DNA of 64,000 nucleotides from Salminus brasiliensis (Eukaryota; Chordata; Actinopteri; Characiformes; Bryconidae), in NCBI RefSeq assembly GCF_030463535.1, contig NC_132891.1, forward strand, positions 12,125,949 through 12,189,948, read 5' to 3'. Shown piece by piece: positions 1 to 13,516 of this stretch. The notes under the pieces are model-generated. The model was given only the letters and a program-made list of their open reading frames with translations. It searched no databases and was not told the origin of the DNA. A program made the position numbers and the translations under genes. Positions within the stretch are counted from its first letter, which is position 1. Each line of letters opens with the position of its first letter.

Positions 1-207
1 TGTACACCCCTACAGATTTCAAGACTGTTAACTAAGAAGTCTTCTTCTAATTGGGAGGATCAGGGCCATTTCTACTGTAGTGTACTCAGCAGTTTGGGAC
101 TATATTTACTTCTAGCTCACTTCATAAGCACCCTGTTTTATCTAGGAATTCAGAATGATGCTATTTCTGTCCTTGTTACTATGAGGCAGGAGAACAGGAG
201 TGGTAGA

Positions 208-210
<3 letters not shown>

Positions 211-252
<42 letters not shown>
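211..252. repeat. (TG)n microsatellite
   Basis: About 21 TG dinucleotides in the rnf207 intron before the first visible exon. The rest of 1-333 is plain intron. Confidence 0.95.
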
Positions 253-254
<2 letters not shown>

Positions 255-333
255 GCAACCAAATGAACATCAAACCAGCCCTTTACTCTTTAAAGTGGGG
301 GAAAAAAGATGTGTCAAATCTTCCCCTTTTCAG

Positions 334-3300
334 ACAGCAGTCTGTTGTGAAAGGAGTAACGGCGCTGCCTCCGGAGGACCGTCTGCTGAAGTTCTTGGTG
401 GATAACTCTGTGGACTGTGAGGAAGCCGTGCAGTGTGCTAACTGTGACTGGGAATGCAAAAAGAAGGTTGTCCATCATCTTTCATGAAACAACCAGAAAT
501 AATGGTCTAGCTACATTAAACTGGCTTGAACGTGATTCAGGTTTAGTTGCATGCTGTTACATTCACAGAGGCTTCTGAAGTAAAGTAACACATTGTTTTC
601 ATAACTGTCAGGATGTGGATGCAATGTATTATTGCAACACTTGTAGCCAGCCCTTGTGTGGAGACTGCAGGGAAGCCACCCACATGGCCAAGATGTTCTC
701 GCGCCATGAAATTGTCCCCCTGGCCAAACGCACCAAGGAAGCCCATAAAAAGTGTGGTATGTATGGAAATGCTTCAGCCAATCAGGGAAATGTGGGTGGG
801 AACATCATGTCATGGAAAATCAACATTTGCTTGTTCTGGTTTTCTGAAATTGAAGTTAAGTTAGACATGCTCTTTTAAACACTATTAAAGCAACATTTTG
901 AAGCTATTTTAAGGCAAAATTGTAACAATCATTTTAATGCGCTACTGACTTAGTCAAGGAGAATGACCCCTCTGTCTGGCCGTCCAGGTCCAGAATGCTG
1001 ATAACTGTACTATGTAACTTTGGCGGAGCTGCACGAGACCACTTCTAAGAACTGCGTAGCGCCCTAGAGTCCTATTTGTGTAAAGTTCCGTAATATTACT
1101 CTACCACCTTTTTTCACTTAAAGTACCGGATCTGTATCTCTCAGCTAGTCAACAAATACTAATGTTTATAGTTTTTTATAAAGGGGGCGGGGCTCCCCTC
1201 TTGTGATCTGTATTTACAGCAGTGAGTTCTTACAAGCTGAATTTATGGTAGTTGTGAAATCACAACCATGGACACATTTACATATGGATGTCCGTTTAAT
1301 CTATAACAGAAAAACCCACCCATTCGTCTTGGCTAGTCAATACAGAGGTCGTTTAGGTAGGAAAGTAAACAAGATGTTGATGTTGTGAAATGACTGTTAA
1401 GGATCAGGTAAATAAAAAAAATAAAATTCAAGTTAAAGCAGCAATCTGCAATAATTGGTCTAATAATTGGTCGCCTTGCTTGATGGCACTTCCTCCCCAC
1501 ATTACTCCTGGGGTGATGTTGGTCAGTTCAGTTGTATTGGAGCTGGGTAGCGGGTATGTTTGGCTGACATGGTCCCACTACAGTTGTGAAGTGTATTTCA
1601 CTTGTACATACAAATTGACTGATTTAACTCAAAGCACTGACAAATGCGGGGGAGTCATAGTATAGGATTTTACACATATATGGTTATACAGCATTATGCA
1701 GTTTTTCATTGCAAGCTCCACCAAAGTTACATAGTACAGAGGTAGACCTTTCAGTCCCTCAGTGGCAGAGACGGGTGCCATTCTCCCTATTACAAGTCAG
1801 TAGAGTTGAAATGGCTGTAACTTTCAGGTAACTTGTAACAGTGTTAAATACAAATCTATGAAGAACAATAATATGTGTATTACCATGTATTATATATGTA
1901 TATAGTTCATAAATAGACCTTTTTTGACTGGTTTTACCACAGAAGACCACACAGCAGTAAAATCCTTTTAGTTCCCTACTACTGTTACTTCTGCTGCACA
2001 TGTGATGCTCTCTGTGTCTGTACTGCAGCCCTCCATGAAGAACTATACATCATGTTCTCCACAGAGAAGAAGTCCATGCTTTGCATCAACTGTTTCAGAG
2101 ACATGCCAGTGTGGGTTTCTTTAACCAGACATTGAAATGAGCTGTGAAGATTTGAATGAATGGGCAGCTGACTGTTGTCTGGTCATGCTTGTAGGGAAAG
2201 CAGAGCACACTGCATTGATATTGAGACAGCGTATATGCAAGGCTGTGAAAAACTGGACCAAGCCGTTTTAGTAAGGCATACTTAATTTTTTCTTCTTACT
2301 CTTAATGTACTCGCTAATAGTGTGAAGTTTAAGGAGACACAGTACTCATCTGTTCCCCCTTATTCCAGGCTGTGAAGGAGCTGCAGACATCAGCCCGGGA
2401 AGCCATTATTCTGCTGAAGGCTATGATTGGAGAAGTCCGAGCCAATGCGGATGAGGAGGAGACAGCCATTAGCACTCTTTTTAATAGCATGCAGGTAAAA
2501 TACTAATTCCTATTAAACTGTAATTATTTGAAAATGTATTTTAATTAAGTTAGTTTTGTTACTTAATTATAAAAAGAAGCACAGGGGCCTTGTGTCATAC
2601 AGTGGATTTCAATCAATAGAGCTTTTAACTCTGTAATAAAATAGATTTTATTCATTGCTGTTATTATGGCTCTTACGTGGCAACTGTCTCTTTCAGGAAA
2701 AACTGGCAGAGAGAAAGAGAGTTCTTCTCAAGGCAGCTCAAAGGCGAGTGTTTCACAAGCTCTTTTGTTTCACGATGATGAACACACAGTGTCTGTATCA
2801 GACACACTAAACCACAGTAAATTGACAGTGAACTATGAGGCACCGACAAGACACAGAGTATCCTATGACAGTCTAAAAATATCTCAGCCATGTTACTGTA
2901 AATCTGCCTCACGTCTCATTCCACTGTTCACAAGATGACTATGGCACGTTTGTCTTTTACAAATGGGAATTCCACTTTTTATTTTCTTTTTAATTTTTTA
3001 AAATAATTTTATAATATAATTTAAATAATATAAAATAATATAATATAAAATAATTTAAATAATAATCAGTGGTTGAGATGTAAAGCAAATCAGAGTGGTT
3101 TGGTTTATTGCGAAGAAACAAACTCATACATTCAGTGGTGATGATTGGAACCCGGGGTCACATAGCCATTTTATTAAGTTTTCAAAATGATCGTTGATCT
3201 TAGACTTCTGAGTTTTTGTGTATTATGTTGGTTTAGTAAAATAGTAAATAAAAGAGATTTCTTTGGGGTTCTTAACTTAAACAGTGTCTCATGCATCAGG

Positions 3301-4533
3301 AAAAACATTCTCCAAAACATAACTAAGGTTCCTTAGTTCCTATTACCATCACTATGTACAATTCAGTATTAGTCAGTAACCGTCCCTAAAATAATGTATT
3401 TTACAACATACCACTCTAAACGACTCTACATCCTAATGGTTTAATTAAGAAGAATTTTGTTATGAACGATCTTTAAGTGAAAGTAACGGTTCTCAAGTTG
3501 TACTCTAATAAAACTGGAAGTATGGGGCTAAACATAAACAAGAGTAACAGTAAAATAAAAATGAAATACATTTAAACAAACTCGATTATATGAAAGTGAA
3601 ATGGTGAAATGGATAAATTTGTGAACTGCAATTTGTAAAATTGTCCAATCAGGATTTGTTTCTCCGTTTATACAGCTTCCAAGCTTTGTCATTGGTTAGG
3701 ACTTCACAAATAGAACTGAAGGCCTAAAATGAATAAACAGAATTAGCAAGTGAGAGACAAAGTGCATTCAATGCCATTAGTTTAGCGCTGACATATTACT
3801 AAAATGTAATATGAAGGTAGTGAGACCAGTAAAATGGTGTTTGTCATATTAAGATATGTTCCATGTGTATTTTCCAGTCAGCATGAGGAAAAGGAAAGAG
3901 CTTTTAAAGAACAGCTGTCTCACCTTTCTGCATTACTGCCGACTCTCCAGGTCAGAGCTTTCGTTCTGTCCGTCTGAGGCATGATGCTGTTCCTCCTCTT
4001 CAACCCATTCTTTCTCTTAAAGCATTTCTCTTTCTTTTATAGGTTCATCTCGTCACATGCTCTGCTTTCCTTAGTTCTGCAAATAAATTTGAGTTTTTAG
4101 ACATGGGTTATGTAAGTGCATCATAATTATGCAATCTTTGTCTGGCCTACATATTTGTTTTGAGTGTTCATGTTAGAGTAAGGCTTTTTTACTTCACATT
4201 TACAAATCTCCATTCCTCCCACAGCAACTCATGGAGAGGCTGAAGAAGATAGTAAAGCTGCCGCATAGGCTGAGGCCAGCCCAGAGCAGCAAGGTAACAG
4301 CCGGCTTGACTTTCACCTCATGCCCTTTACAGTTATCACCTGTCACATGACTGTCTCTCTACACAGATAAACACGGAGTACCGGTCCGAATTTGCCCGCT
4401 GCCTGGAGCCTCTCTTGCTGCTGAGTCAACGGCGATCAGTGTCCACGGCAGGCAGCGTGTCAGGACTGGGCCTGACCAGTGGTGGTGGACTGTTAGTTTA
4501 TTTTAGTCTCTCCACAAGGACATGTATATGTAG

Positions 4534-4598
<65 letters not shown>

Positions 4599-6832
4599 TT
4601 ATGTATATGTGTGTGTGTGTGTGTGTGTGTGAGTGTAGATCTTAAAATATTGAAATCAGAGGTCTCAAGTGTTTGTTTACTTTTTAAATTCTAGGAATAT
4701 CATTCAGATATTAATATTAAGGCTTATACTAAAGTGATTACAATGAATGATCAATTGACTGCTATGAAACTCTTTAAATATGTAGCTATGACAGTGAGTT
4801 TATCCTCCCTCCAGGCTTCCCTCGTCACTGTCAGTGGCTTGTCACTCTCCAGCAGCCAGTGACATGTCCCTGGGCTGCTCTGTGGTGCGTAAGCCAACAT
4901 CCCATCGCTACATCAGCACTAAAGTCCTACTGGCTGAGGGTGGAGAGAGCCCCTTCACGGAGCACTGCCGCAACTATGAGAACAGCTACAGGGTAAGACC
5001 TGCATTTCACACACTGCATATCTGGGATTGTGTCTGCAACATGTTCAAGGTCCCCACAGATGAATTGGAGTGACTCCATGCAAAAAAAATAAAAATATTT
5101 TGGAATATGATGACACATAGGTATACATATATTTTTGACATGAGATTACGTCTTACTGCATTACTACAGAGATACACATTCTACACTATATGGGCAAAAG
5201 TAATGGGACCTGCTCCAGAGAGTCCTATTCTATTGGCAGTACTTCTCATCAGGGACTAGAAAACCTGGGTGTCCACAGACATTTGGACATATAGTGTATG
5301 TAGTGTTTCCAAGTTTAAAATACATTTTTACCTCATAAAGGGCTGGATAATTACTTGATTAGTTGATTTAGGTGTCTTACAGTAGTAAAATGTCAAAATA
5401 TGCAGGGCAAATGTATTCCTGGACCAGAAAACATTTTTTGATTTAGGTCAGTCATTCAATTCTTTTCAAACTTTTCATTGGGAATTGTTTAGCCTTACAG
5501 TGTCGGCATGTCCCCCTCCACCATGGTGCCTGGTTCCTGTCCTCATAATTGTAAACAATTCTGTCTCCTTTCACATCCAATCACTGTGATTAAGTTTGTT
5601 TACATCTTGACAATTTAACTTTGCAGAACCTTTGACAAATAATGGGAGTTTCCATTTACTAAATCATTTCTACTGTTTTTAATGTAGTCACGGTTCCCCT
5701 TTCCTCTTGGAGCAGTGTTTGCAGACAGAGATGCAGAAACTTAAGGACCAGGTGCAGGAGATTCACAGGGACTTGACCAAGCACCATTCCCTCATAAAGA
5801 CAGACACCATGAGTGAGATTCTGGACAGGTCTCTGCAGATGGACAGAGAGATCTTGTCTGAATACTCCTCTGTTGAAATGATGAAGGCCATGTTTGAGGA
5901 GGTAAGGGCCATGGATTCCAGTCATGTTTGTCCCATGGCTGGACAACTTTTGGTAACCTTTTATGTGAAAGGTCTCCTGTAGATGTGTTGTAGATACTCA
6001 CCTTGTCTTAACCAGCATTCAGAAGTGAGCATTAGAAGAAATCACATGACTTATTTTGTACCATTAAAAAAAGAGCATGACTAAAGTTTAATGTGAAACT
6101 GATTGTTCTATGACCAACGTTTCTCATAGATTTGGGAGGAGACATACCAGAGGGTGGCAAATGAGCAGGAAATTTATGAAGGTGAACTAATTAACATATG
6201 GTTTTTACCCTTATAATGTCGGTGTGATAAACTCATACTTGGCACTTTCCATTTCTAGCACAACTCCATGACTTGCTTCAGTTGAAGCAAGAGAATACGT
6301 ACCTGACTACCATTGCTCGGCAAATAGGTCCATACATCCAATCAATTGCAAAGGTTAAAGAACGCCTAGAGCCTAGGTCAGTGCCTTTCTGTACTGCTGT
6401 ATTCTTCCAAACACTGTATTCAGTCCAGTTCAGTCAGTACAGTCTTTGGTGAAACATTCCTCATTTAATTTTAAGCAGGCTAAAGGAACCTAAGGAGCTC
6501 AAAGATGACCGAACTGAAACTATGCTCAAGATTTACGAGGATAGCACCATGACAGCTAATACCCAGCACAGGCAAGCTCCCAACCATTCTAATCAACATT
6601 TGTCTGTTGTATATTAGGTCTTTCTTGGTGAGCAACCAAACACAAAATCTAAAATTTGTGATGTGTGATTTATCTCCACAGCAATGAACTGACCTGTGCC
6701 CACAGCCTATCAGATGACTCAAGTCTCAAAGGCAAGGATCTGTACAGACTGAGCAAGCAGAAATGCACAACAGACATGGGGCACAGTTCCCCCATGAAAC
6801 CACAGCTCAGTTCCCACGACTATCCAAAATAA
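334..6832 (+). CDS. rnf207: RING finger protein 207, 3' part (16 exons; 5' end outside window)
   Basis: Exons read by eye: 334-466, 612-756, 2029-2110, 2195-2270, 2369-2494, 2697-2743, 3878-3950, 4043-4111, 4225-4293, 4367-4491, 4815-4992, 5716-5901, 6130-6181, 6259-6376, 6479-6571, 6682-6832 (TAA). They join in one frame and give 573 residues. Visible: a B-box zinc finger (CANCDWEC in exon 1; CNTCSQPLCGDC plus His in exon 2), then a long helical/coiled-coil stretch with RNF207-typical blocks such as KEQLSHLSALLPTLQ, ISTKVLLAEG, LTKHHSLIK and ANEQEIYEAQLHDLL. The RING finger exon lies left of the window. Family knowledge: RNF207 is a cardiac RING/B-box protein linked to HERG (KCNH2) channel level and QT interval. 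Introns after 2743 and 6571 appear to use GC donors. The a or b paralogue cannot be told. Its 3' end faces icmt, as in human. Confidence 0.93.
1005..1739. mobile_element. Non-autonomous DNA element with 26-bp terminal inverted repeats, in rnf207 intron
   Basis: The 26 bases at 1005-1030 (core CTATGTAACTTTGG) recur as the reverse complement at 1714-1739 with one mismatch. The 735-bp interval has no transposase-like reading frame. A target duplication is not clear by eye, so the superfamily is left open. It fills most of the intron between exons 612-756 and 2029-2110. Confidence 0.65.
4536..4630. repeat. (TA)n followed by (GT)n microsatellite
   Basis: A TA run at about 4536-4593 is followed by GT at about 4609-4630, just inside the rnf207 intron that starts at 4492. 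Confidence 0.95.
5182..5298. mobile_element. Short Tc1/mariner-like MITE
   Basis: The interval starts TACACTATATGGGCAAAAG and ends with the inverted form CATTTGGACATATAGTGTA. These are the ends of an abundant fish MITE. About 117 bp, internally deleted, in the rnf207 intron between 4992 and 5716. Confidence 0.7.
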
Positions 6833-7550
6833 TGAATTACTATTAATCATAATGTTAAGACAAGACAATAGGCAAGTCACATGGATGTGTAAATTGTGGG
6901 GCGTTCTAAAAAGGACCTGATGTGTTTTGGATGTTCAAAAAAAAAAAGAGAACAAATCCTGTCATAATGTTATCAAACATAAACCCATACACTTGTTATG
7001 CTCAGTGTTTATTTTAGAGGCTTGTGGTACTTATTGTATGCTGAAAACATCAGTGTGAATAATCGTACAGTTCGCTTTCATTCATTGTTTTTTTTTCCCC
7101 CACATTACATTACTAATATACTGCAACTCATCAATCTTACTGTACAAGGAAGCCTGTTGGATGTATGAAACTTTGATGTTTAACAATTTGGGGGTTACTC
7201 ATTTACTGAGAAATGTGCAAAAAGAAAGAAAAACAATTCTACTTGTATGTTGTTCGTTGAAGCTAGGCCATGCTGAGAAGAAAATGGAGTCCTCATACAG
7301 CAGAGATAAGTAAAGAAGTAGGAGGCTCTGGATATGGCTACATGTCCCCCCTCCCGCTCATCTTGTGTGAATGCCTCAGAATCTGGCATTTAAAACAAAT
7401 GTAGCCTAGCTGTTTGATTCTCTTTCGAAATGCATCAGAAGTTGGAAACACTGAAATGATGATGATGATGATGAATGTGTGGGACCAGAAATAGAAAGTG
7501 ATTAAAATGTGTGATGGATAAAAAAAAATAAAATAAATAAAACAAGATGT
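6833..7550 (+). other. rnf207 3' UTR with clustered AATAAA signals
   Basis: Non-coding sequence after the rnf207 stop. Overlapping AATAAA hexamers at about 7527-7542 (first 7527-7532) are the likely polyadenylation signals. No other gene is seen here. The end of the transcript is inferred. Confidence 0.5.
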
Positions 7551-7822
7551 ACACAGAAGTTAAAGGTTGTATAATAGTTTAAACAAAGCCTCGCCCAAGT
7601 GTGCCATAATTAGTCGGACTGCTGCACTGACAGAGTTCTGAATTCTGAATGGTGGGTGCCAACAAATACATCTGTTGGAGTTGGCAACTTCATGCAGAGT
7701 TAGAGAATTTGATAAACAAACAAGACATTTCAGCCCACTCAAATTCTGGCTAAAATGGAAACGAGGACTGACTACAATGGCCGGAGTGACTGAGATGTCT
7801 TTCATCGTTTAGGAATCATGTG

Positions 7823-8975
7823 TTTATTACAGATTGTCAGCACTCAGCATTTAAAACCGCGTGCGCCTAACACTGGGAGAACAGTGTGTGAGAAGTCATC
7901 CAGAATTCCAGAACATGTAAAGCTCATCCAAGGACAGACATCACAGGAATTACAAATAGAATAAGACTTTCTTTTCCTCTATCCACAAAAAGACATCTGC
8001 ATCTCTGGAATACCAAATTACCAGTTCAACTTGTATGGCCTAATCCACAGTGTATCTCAATAAGGACCTCAAAACATTACTGGATATTTAATTATTTATC
8101 TAAATCATATTTATGTACCTTATACGTAACATTCTGCTTTAATTACTAGGAGGGTAAGAAAAAAAGAAAAAAAAAAAAAAGACTTTCTGTACAGTAAATG
8201 GTTTCTCTCCAAATATTTAGTACTCTAAGTCCAGTCTAGATCTTAGTACTTGTTCTATTTGAAAGTCAACATCTCACTGCAGTTCGATTCCCTTTACATG
8301 CTCAAACAGATCATCGCTGTCATGCAGAAACCTTGTATCTCCAAAATGGTAACTTTACAGGAGAAAGGAAAAACACCCTACTAACTTCCAGTGGAAGTCA
8401 ATGTAGTGAATGGTAGTCAGTTGGAGCACTTATATGGGTCCACTCATCATGAAATTTGGAAACAATCTTAAATGACAACTGCCAAGGTCCAATTTTGTCA
8501 AAATGGAAATACAAGGTTTTTACATTAAAGCAACAATATTCTAACAAGTTTAAAACCAAAAGTATATGCGAAATGAGTGAATATGATAAAATGGACTTAA
8601 ATTATGAAGCACAGACATGAAACAGATCACCATGGACAAGTAAGAAATATTATATGATGCATCAGAGACAGTATGAAAGGTAGTCTAAACAGAGATATGT
8701 ATTGAGGGAGGAGGGGCATATGTAGGGGAGTGCTGGGAGTGTCGTGGCTGTGTTTGTGGGGTAGAGGATCCACCCTGCTCAGAGCAGATTGCTGTGTCCC
8801 AGAACAGATCAGCAGGTCAGTCGCTCTGCACTGTGTCCTCGCTCCCCTGGGCATTCCTGCAGGGGAGAGCCACAAGGTCACCGGGTAACCAGCTCGCTCA
8901 CAGTGCCAGTCAGAGGTGTCCAGGTGTGCGCTTCTAGAGGTTTCCAAGTTTCCCCTCGCTTTGTCTGTCCCAGCC
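7823..8975 (-). other. Probable icmt 3' UTR
   Basis: Stretch left of the icmt stop with no reading frame worth calling. TTTATT at 7823-7828 (AATAAA on the minus strand) is a candidate poly(A) signal. That would place the icmt end about 280 bp from the rnf207 signals, a tail-to-tail arrangement. Confidence 0.4.
8328..8519. mobile_element. Palindromic MITE-like repeat
   Basis: AAACCTTGTATCTCCA at 8328-8343 returns inverted at 8504-8519 with one mismatch. The 190-bp interval resembles a common fish interspersed repeat. It lies in the likely icmt 3' UTR. Confidence 0.5.
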
Positions 8976-9480
8976 TTACGAGTTTACCCTAATGCCTGAG
9001 ATAAAGGGCAAGCCAGTGGGGACTTTCTTTTTGTACTCAATGTAATCTTCTCCAAAGAAATGGATGAGAGAGATCTCCTCTTCTTCAACACGCTCCCGGA
9101 AGAACCGCCAGCTAGCCAGAGTATAGGCCATGAAGCATAATGGGTTGAACAACATTATCTGTAAAAAATAAAATAAATACATTAAAAAAAAATCTAATTT
9201 TAAAAATAGATGGGTTTTCATCCAATGTCTATGTGCATTTGAGCTCATTAAATAATCTTTTAAAAAGCCAAAGTTCACACTGAAGTTTGTATGCACATTT
9301 CTGCTGATAATAAAAATGAGCTAAATACCAAATGCAAATAGATATTATAGTAGATATGAAATGTAGAGAATCCAATTAAAATAGTGATATTAAGTGGTAA
9401 ATAATTGCTCTACAGCCATTGTATTTGGCAGCATTTCTACCTACTCTTGTAAAATAAACATAGCACATACATATACATAT

Positions 9481-9571
<91 letters not shown>

Positions 9572-10721
9572 CTTTTTTTTTTTTTTTTTTTTTTTTTTTC
9601 TTTTCTTTATGTGAGCAGTGAAGACAATTACTAATCAATCTAATCATTTAGTAATAATCAGGTACTATGATGACCTCAACCAGGATAACCTACCTGAGTA
9701 CCAATGCTCCAGTAGAACCAGCCCACATAGGATGGGTGTCTAAAGAATGCGTACACACCACTAGTGACCAGCACGTGGCTCTGGGCCTTCTCATTCTGCA
9801 CTATGTGGTTGAAGTTGGATCCTGCTGTCAGCATAGCAGACTTGCGCAGCCCTTCTCCACATAATACCATTAGCAGCCCGATGAAACAGATCCAGTTCAG
9901 CTGCTTCAGCTCTGCCAGAGGACACATTTCAGAGGATGAGCGAGATCTGTGCACTTTCACATAACACACAACACAGATATTCAACTATATATGACATCAC
10001 CACCAGTGCTTCTCAAACCGATCCTTAGGGTCCCACGGAGGGACCAAATGTTTGCTCTTTCTTTAAGTGTTGCAGAAAAAGGTCAGGGTGGGGCAAAAAT
10101 GTGGACCATCTGGGGGGGCCTGAAGACTGAGATCTGAGAAGCACTGTGTGAAACTATATGCAACAGACCTGGAACAAGCAGCTTCTCCACAGTGAACTCC
10201 ATCCAGGAGGAGATTGCTGCTAAGGTGTATTCAACACTGTGGTTGAGCAAGAAGGAGTCTAGCGACAGACTGCGGGGGTTGATGATGGCCGTGACCAGGT
10301 ACTCCGAGTAGTGGAAGAACGACAGTGAACACATGTACCTGAATGAAGGAAATGCAATATGTGCAGTATTACAATGCAGGCTTATTAACCGTGTCAGTGC
10401 ATTTGAACTTGGCATTTTACACATTAATTATGAAATTATGATTGCTCCAAGTGAAGAACGAAAATCTGAGGGAATTTACCAGCCAAACTGTGTCCATGTC
10501 GTTTCGCCAAAACTTATTATCAGGCCACATCCGAAAGCAAAGCCTAGAAAGCAAGCTCGCACGGCGACCTGGTTGAGTGAAAAAAAGAAAAGCCCGACAT
10601 GAGAAAGCTCTCTATAGACTGACCAACCACGCAAACTATCCCACATTCCCACTGTCCTGCTGCCAGAGAGCTAACTCAGCCTCCAAATCCCGTTAAGGTG
10701 GATTATGGCTGAACACAACAC

Positions 10722-10782
<61 letters not shown>

Positions 10783-11160
10783 CCAATGGGACAGTTGGGG
10801 TTTATCTGCTGACCATCGCGAAACATTAGCCAAGTCCGTATAATCGGTTCAGAAAACATGCAGAAGAACAGAAACAGCAGAAGTAACGAGGTAAAACCCA
10901 ATGAGGACTCTGGCTGAAGCTGGAGCAGCTCTCACTCTTACCCTGTATAGAGGTCCCTTGTATATGATGAGCAGCAGACCGTTGATAACTGTTAAATAAA
11001 CTGCAATGGCTATTTTCCCGTTTACATCAGTGAGGTAATCGAATATCCAGTCAATATGGGAGCCGAATTTGACAAGCAGGGGTATTATTATCACCCCAAG
11101 CCCTGAGAGAAAGCTTACAATACTTATCCTCCCTTCCAGCACCAACTTACTGCCTGCCAT
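8976..11160 (-). CDS. icmt: Protein-S-isoprenylcysteine O-methyltransferase
   Basis: Five exons on the minus strand: 11160-10942, 10568-10480, 10338-10169, 9911-9694, 9158-8976 (TAA). All junctions are GT-AG and in phase, giving 292 residues against about 284 in mammals. ICMT is a multipass ER membrane enzyme that methylates the C-terminal prenylated cysteine of CaaX proteins (Ras, Rho, lamins) with S-adenosylmethionine. Seen: several hydrophobic helices in the first 110 residues, family block [15 protein letters not shown], then the conserved C-terminal core [43 protein letters not shown] and KVPTGLPF. The start ATG at 11158-11160 opens [10 protein letters not shown], like other ICMTs. Nothing looks broken. 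Confidence 0.96.
9493..9598. repeat. (TA)n plus poly(T) tract in icmt intron 4
   Basis: A TA run of about 75 bp is followed by about 26 T residues, between icmt exons at 9158 and 9694. Length in the assembly may be unreliable. Confidence 0.95.
10716..10781. repeat. (CA)n microsatellite in icmt intron 1
   Basis: About 32 CA dinucleotides between icmt exons 2 and 1. Confidence 0.95.
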
Positions 11161-11395
11161 GTTGAAAACACGGAGGTCTCGTAGGGAAATCTCGCGTGAC
11201 TTCACTCCCAGTCGGTTCTGTACGTCAGAGAGTGATTGACAGGCGCCCACCCGCTGAATGGAGACGCAGTTTATTAGTTTCCGCTCATTCTTCCAGTCTT
11301 TCTGTCTTTCTGTCCTTTTCCCTTTGCTTTCGTTTTTATCAGGATAATCTACTGCGTAAAGGGAAATTCACACAATATATCCAACAATAAAAATG

Positions 11396-11396
<1 letters not shown>

Positions 11397-11435
<39 letters not shown>

Positions 11436-11627
11436 GAGCCTCAATAAAATGTGTGATTTGAAACAATCTGAATTTTTGTGTTACTATTTATGTCAGGTTA
11501 ACTGCAGAAAAATAGAAATTTTTTTGTTCAATAATTTTTGACAGTGTTTATTGTATAGATTGTATAGATCTTCGTTATTTTCTTAATATGTAAAAATAGT
11601 TCAAATAATCTTTGTTATATATATTTT

Positions 11628-11686
<59 letters not shown>
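11397..11686. repeat. (ATT)n and (TA)n microsatellites
   Basis: ATT triplets at about 11397-11434 and a TA run at about 11626-11686, in the spacer between the icmt start and the draxin 3' end. Part of this spacer must hold the icmt promoter. I see no clear TATA box. Confidence 0.9.
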
Positions 11687-11688
<2 letters not shown>

Positions 11689-11710
11689 AAATTAATAATA
11701 TTTAATAATA

Positions 11711-11930
11711 CATTTACAGCATTTAGCTGACGCTCTTATCTAGAGCGACTTACAAGGTAACTCGTATTACAGAGGTGGGTCAGTGTAGTGTTAGGAGTCT
11801 TGCCCAAGGACTCTTATTGGTGTAGCGCAGCATAGTCACCCAGCCCGGGAATCGAACCCCAGTCTCCCACATGGTGTGGAAGCTCAGTGGCAGGTAGTGG
11901 TGTTATCTGTTGCGCCACACCAACCACTAT
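11711..11930 (-). mobile_element. tRNA-derived SINE-type repeat
   Basis: On the minus strand it has a box-B-like GGTTCGATTCC and ends in the very common fish motif around CATTTAGCTGACGCTCTTAT (read on plus at the left end). A diverged piece of a similar tail lies near 14009-14055. Confidence 0.65.
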
Positions 11931-12077
11931 ATTTATTTAATAATATATATATATATTATATATATTTAATAATATTTAAATATTTAATAATTAATAATAT
12001 CCAATTATTTGTGAATTGTAGTGCAAATAGAATCATCATAAAGACACGTTTCAGATGAGATGTTCAAAGTGAAAGAG

Positions 12078-13516
12078 TTTATTGTTGCTTTTTATTGAGC
12101 ATACACAACTGGAGAGCTGAAAACAGGGCTGTTAAAGGGAAAACACAGGATCTCTTATACTGTTCAATATGTGAAGAAGAGAAGAGCAGAAAAACAGCAG
12201 CACAATATCTGTGCTTATTTGACAGACCTAAGCCTCGTATTGGCATGGTGAGGGTGACTCTCATAGAGCGAGCTTAGCACATACCTCCCTAGGGTGATTA
12301 AGATTCAAGCCAAAAGGAAGATTTCATTGTTTATCGTGAGACTATGGTCTCCTATGTGTCTTCCTTTGTGTCCACTCTGCAAGACAGGGCTGCAAGTTAG
12401 AGACACTGGGAGCTGTGTGAGCTGATTGTGGCCTATTTGTATCCAAAACGCAGTATCCATTTCCAGCTTGGGTCTGTCAATTCGGGCTGATGCTGCCGTA
12501 ATATAAATAATATCTTGTTTTAGAAAAGCAAAATATAATTTGCTGCCTTCATTTTATGGACTAGAAATGTGAGCCTTTTCTGTTTAACAGACAGAAGAAC
12601 CACCTTAATGTTGAGGTCAAAACTCATAATTGTTTAAAGTACAAATGCCAGTTTTTTTTATTTCTAAGACACAAAAAATGTAATGAGCCAATTAGAATTC
12701 AAGACAAAACATACATGTAACCAATCAGAACACAGGGAGAAAAATACTGCAAAAATTATACCAGCCAAAAATGCAATAAAATTGTTTAGTAAAATATCCA
12801 GTTTAATCAGAATAAGGAATGGAAAGTTCTAAGAGCCAATCAGGATTTTCTGGAAATTCAAGTAGTCAATTACAGCAAAGAAGGGAAAATACTTCTAACC
12901 AGGAATACTAAAGGATAAATATCACTAGTCAAAACATAGATAGATAGAAAACTACTATCCAATCAGAGCACAGGGATGAAAATACCACTATCTAATCAAC
13001 ATACAGGATGGAAAACACTACATTCACTTACCTAAGGAACAGCATTCAAATGTAAGTCACTTTGGATAAAAACATCAGCCAAATGACATACGTATTGAGA
13101 TCAAGCGTAATTGAGCTATGATTAGTGTGGTGGTAAATTAGTGAAATCTGACAAAAACCTCATGAATAGTTCATCGTGTTTGGCTCAATAATGGACAAAA
13201 AACACAATATTTTGACTTACTGTTTGGCAACATCTACATCATCAGTGCCTAAATGCATTTGATTGATTTAAGTGTTTTGAAACCATTATTTGCTTTTGGA
13301 AAATAAAAATGCATTTTGGGAAATTACTAGCTAACAGTTTTAACTACAGTAATATTACAAGTATACTATTATAAAATTTAAAATAACTACAAATAAGTAG
13401 TCATTTGCAGGTTTTGCACCCTCAATAGGATTAAATCCAAGTAAAACACATGGTCCAACACAAAAAAACCACACTGACATACATTAGAGACATTAAAGTG
13501 AGATAGATGATTTCTT
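12078..13516 (-). other. draxin 3' UTR
   Basis: Runs from the draxin stop to TTTATT at 12078-12083, which reads AATAAA on the minus strand, with a second copy close by. No other gene is seen in these 1.4 kb. The end point is inferred from the signal. Confidence 0.55.

Noticed and set aside
8627-8947. 106-codon minus-strand frame left of icmt
   Set aside because: Low-complexity composition, no splice context, and it lies in the likely icmt 3' UTR.
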